A DNA stretch of 6,482 nucleotides from NCBI GenBank assembly GCA_023268425.1, contig JALRFN010000365.1, positions 1 to 6,482 of the forward strand. The letters run 5' to 3'. Under the pieces are notes generated by a model that was not told the origin of the DNA, did no database searches, and saw nothing but the letters and a program-made list of their open reading frames with translations. Positions 4,029 to 6,482 of this stretch are shown in pieces. Positions within the stretch are counted from its first letter, which is position 1; every line of letters begins with the position of its first letter. The position numbers were made by a program, and so were the translations under genes. Origin of the DNA: Burkholderiaceae bacterium (GTDB lineage Bacteria > Pseudomonadota > Gammaproteobacteria > Burkholderiales > Burkholderiaceae_C).

Positions 4029-6482
4029 TCATGCCCCTTCGCTGTAGACCACCCTCGCCTGCTGCCCATGTGCCTGCGCGCGCCACGCCTGTAGCGCCGC
4101 GTCTGAGGGGTAAAACATCGAGCGTTGATCCAGGTCGATGTCGGCGTCCACGCTGTCGCGTTGCACGCGCAGGCGCACGCGCAGGCCGTGCACAAACTCG
4201 TCCCCTTCGTCGCTGTATTCGCGTTTGGGCGCATATTTGCTCACCAAGTCCGCCAGCGCGGGCGGACGCGCGCTCACGTCGACCAACAGGTATTTGCCAA
4301 AGCGGCAGCGCGCTTGCGCCACGTCCCACACCCGCTGCACCTTGAGGCGCAGACCGCCAGAGAAACGATCCGGCTGCGGCACGGCTTGCACGACGACGAT
4401 TTGGTCGTCTTTGAGCAAGTCGCGCTGGGCGTTGTACAGCGCCTCGTCTACTGAGGCCTCCAGGGTGTCGGTTTTGTCATCGAGCTTGAACAAAATCAGC
4501 TTGCCACGTTGGCCATTGATCATGCGCAAGTCGCTGACCACACCCGCCAGCAACACCGGGTCGCGGCTGTCGACCAAGTCGTGCATGCTGGTTTTCGCAA
4601 ATTGGCGGATTTCGCCCTCGGCCTCATCGAACAAGTGGCCCGACAAGAAAAACCCCAAGGCGGTTTTCTCTTGCATCAAGCGTTCGCGTACACCCCAAGG
4701 CAAGGTGTGCACCATTTCGGGCTCTTCAGTTGACGCGCCCGTGGCGTCACCCAACATGTCAAACAAGCCCACTTGATCGGCGTTGGCCGCTTGGGCTGCG
4801 GCGTACTCCATGGCCCGCTCCAAACTGGCCAACAAGGCCGCTCGGCTTTGCTCCAAGCTGTCCAAAGCCCCAGCGCGAATCAGCGCCTCGATGGTGCGCT
4901 TGTTGACTTTGGTCTTGTCGATGCGGGCCACGAAATCAAACAAGGAAGTGAAACGCCCGCCACTTTCGCGGGCGGCCACGATGGCGTCAATCGCCTGCTC
5001 GCCGGTGCCTTTGACCGCGCCCAGGCCGTAGCGCACCACGGTGTCGCTGATCGGCTCAAAACGGTAGACCCCGCGGTTGACGTCTGGCGGCTCAAAGCTG
5101 ACGCCCATGGTCTTGGCGTCTTGCACCAGCACCTTGAGTTTGTCGGTGTTGTCCATTTCCACCGTCATGTTGGCGGCGTAAAACTCAGCGGTGTAATGCA
5201 CCTTGACCCAACCCGTGTGGTAGGCCAACAATGAATAAGCGGCGGCGTGCGATTTGTTGAAACCGTAGCCAGCAAACTTCTCCATCAGGTCAAACACGTC
5301 GTCCGCGGTTTGCTGGTCAATGCCTTTGTCCGCTGCACCAGCGCGGAAGATCTCGCGCTGCTTGACCATCTCTTCGGGCTTTTTCTTGCCCATGGCACGT
5401 CGCAACATGTCGGCGCCGCCCAGCGAGTAGCCCGCCATGATCTGCGCGGTCTGCATGACCTGCTCTTGGTAGACCATGATGCCGTAGGTCTCCGAGAGCA
5501 TCTCGGCCAAGCTGGGGTGCGGGTAAATGACCTCCTCGCGCCCGTGTTTGCGCGCCACAAAAGACGGAATCAAGTCCATGGGGCCGGGGCGATACAGGGC
5601 GTTCAGGGCGATCAGGTCTTCCAAGCGGCTGGGCTTGGCGTCACGCAACATGCCTTGCATGCCACGGCTTTCAAACTGGAACACCGCCTCGGTTTGCCCG
5701 CGCGAGAACAAGTCGTACACCCGCTTGTCGTCCAGGGGCACTTGTTCGAATTGGAAGTTCGCCATGCCTTCGTGGCGCTTGATGATGAACTCGCGTGCGA
5801 TCTCCAAAATCGTCAGCGTGGCCAAGCCCAAGAAATCAAACTTCACCAAGCCTGCGGACTCCACGTCGTCTTTGTCGTATTGGCTGACCGCCGACTCGCT
5901 GCCGGGTTGTTGGTACAGCGGGCAAAAGTCGGTCAGCTTGCCCGGCGCGATCAACACGCCCCCAGCGTGCATGCCGATGTTGCGTGTCATGCCCTCCAGC
6001 TTTTGCGCCATCTCCAACAGTTGGCGCACTTCCTCTTCGCGCTCCACACGCTCGGCCAAAGCAGGCTCTTGGGCGATGGCCTCGGCGATGGTGATGTGCG
6101 TACCGGGTTTGTTGGGAATCAGCTTGGAGATGCCATCGCAAAAGCCATAGCTGAAGTCCAGCACGCGGCCCACGTCACGCACCGCCGCACGCGCGGCCAT
6201 GGTGCCAAAGGTAGCGATCTGGCTGACCGCGTCGCGCCCGTAACGCTGCTTGACGTACTCAATGACCCGGTCGCGGTTGCCCTGACAAAAGTCGATATCA
6301 AAGTCAGGCATGGACACCCGCTCGGGGTTCAAAAAACGCTCGAACAGCAAGTTGTAACGCAATGGGTCCAAGTCGGTGATCTTGAGCGCATAGGCCACCA
6401 AAGAGCCCGCACCCGAGCCCCGGCCTGGCCCCACCGGACAGCCGTTGTTCTTGGCCCAGTTGATGAAGTCACCCACGATCAA
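4029..6482 (-). CDS. dnaE: DNA polymerase III alpha subunit (DnaE), 3' part, 817 codons
   Basis: Catalytic subunit of the replicative polymerase, a C-family polymerase that works with the beta clamp and the tau-containing clamp loader. The 5' end, including the PHP domain, lies beyond the right edge; the TTG at 6480-6482 is an internal leucine. The visible part corresponds to about residue 340 onward of the 1160-aa E. coli protein. It starts with the PVGPGRGSGAGSLVAYALK block (16-34). The palm aspartates are intact: PDFDIDF has D62 and D64 (E. coli D401, D403) and GLVKFDFLGL has D216 (D555). Finger motifs follow: YGIMVYQEQVMQ, GGADMLRRAMGKKKPEEM (about 332-373) and GYGFNKSHAAAYSLL (about 403-417). 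QVGLF (570-574) is the internal clamp-binding motif, then an OB fold at about 640-716 and the tau-binding C-terminal domain. The end falls within a few residues of the E. coli end, so the 3' part is complete and undamaged. Confidence 0.98.
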   Translation of the reverse strand: MIVGDFINWAKNNGCPVGPGRGSGAGSLVAYALKITDLDPLRYNLLFERFLNPERVSMPDFDIDFCQGNRDRVIEYVKQRYGRDAVSQIATFGTMAARAAVRDVGRVLDFSYGFCDGISKLIPNKPGTHITIAEAIAQEPALAERVEREEEVRQLLEMAQKLEGMTRNIGMHAGGVLIAPGKLTDFCPLYQQPGSESAVSQYDKDDVESAGLVKFDFLGLATLTILEIAREFIIKRHEGMANFQFEQVPLDDKRVYDLFSRGQTEAVFQFESRGMQGMLRDAKPSRLEDLIALNALYRPGPMDLIPSFVARKHGREEVIYPHPSLAEMLSETYGIMVYQEQVMQTAQIMAGYSLGGADMLRRAMGKKKPEEMVKQREIFRAGAADKGIDQQTADDVFDLMEKFAGYGFNKSHAAAYSLLAYHTGWVKVHYTAEFYAANMTVEMDNTDKLKVLVQDAKTMGVSFEPPDVNRGVYRFEPISDTVVRYGLGAVKGTGEQAIDAIVAARESGGRFTSLFDFVARIDKTKVNKRTIEALIRAGALDSLEQSRAALLASLERAMEYAAAQAANADQVGLFDMLGDATGASTEEPEMVHTLPWGVRERLMQEKTALGFFLSGHLFDEAEGEIRQFAKTSMHDLVDSRDPVLLAGVVSDLRMINGQRGKLILFKLDDKTDTLEASVDEALYNAQRDLLKDDQIVVVQAVPQPDRFSGGLRLKVQRVWDVAQARCRFGKYLLVDVSARPPALADLVSKYAPKREYSDEGDEFVHGLRVRLRVQRDSVDADIDLDQRSMFYPSDAALQAWRAQAHGQQARVVYSEGA
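4761..4775 (-). other. Beta-clamp-binding motif of DnaE
   Basis: Residues 570-574 of the visible DnaE part read QVGLF, followed by DM. This fits the Q-x-x-L-F clamp-binding consensus and lies where E. coli DnaE has its internal motif (QADMF, near residue 920). It follows an alanine-rich linker and precedes the OB-fold domain, as in the family. Confidence 0.8.

Noticed and set aside
4138..4776. 212-codon plus-strand open frame opposite dnaE
   Set aside because: It is a shadow of dnaE, which is unambiguous here; its translation is rich in Arg, Ser and Thr with no recognisable motif.
5527..6150. 207-codon plus-strand open frame opposite dnaE
   Set aside because: Antisense to the conserved polymerase core; no independent support.
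6480..6482. TTG at the right edge as a dnaE start
   Set aside because: It falls inside a conserved core segment just before the GRGSGAGS block, so it is an internal leucine codon and the gene continues beyond the window.
1..6482. tRNA, rRNA, CRISPR array or insertion sequence
   Set aside because: No tRNA-like arms, no regularly spaced short repeats, and no transposase or terminal repeats were seen.

Overview
The window carries two large genes, both on the minus strand, separated by a 420-base gap. At the right, and running off the window, is the 3' two-thirds of dnaE, the replicative DNA polymerase III alpha subunit. Downstream of it lies a complete 1160-residue flagellin-family gene. The DnaE protein resembles those of Burkholderiales, most likely a Comamonadaceae-type freshwater or soil betaproteobacterium. 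GC content is moderately high and flagellin is present, so a motile Gram-negative is likely. This taxonomic guess rests on remembered family resemblance, not on a search.

Layout from left to right. Bases 1-125 follow the flagellin stop and contain no gene I can name. Bases 126-3608 (minus) encode a giant flagellin. Its N-terminal ~140 and C-terminal ~135 residues are ordinary flagellin D0/D1 helices. Between them is an insert of ~880 residues, where a typical flagellin has 100-250. The insert holds one TolB/PD40-like motif and a series of about seven diverged Ig-like beta repeats, with a conserved glycine at near-constant spacing (mostly 82-85 residues) and a G-x-x-RPD signature. Bases 3609-4028 are non-coding as far as I can see. 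They hold an AT-rich promoter-like block next to the flagellin start, a 16-bp perfect palindrome, several hairpins and a possible dnaE terminator. Bases 4029-6482 (minus) are dnaE, with all three catalytic aspartates and the clamp-binding motif intact.

The genes are not an obvious functional unit: one replicates the chromosome and the other would form or decorate a flagellar filament. The gap between them has its own promoter-like sequence, so the flagellin is probably transcribed independently. No other flagellar gene is visible, so this looks like a stand-alone flagellin locus beside a housekeeping gene. The most interesting object is the flagellin insert, which would sit on the outside of the filament.
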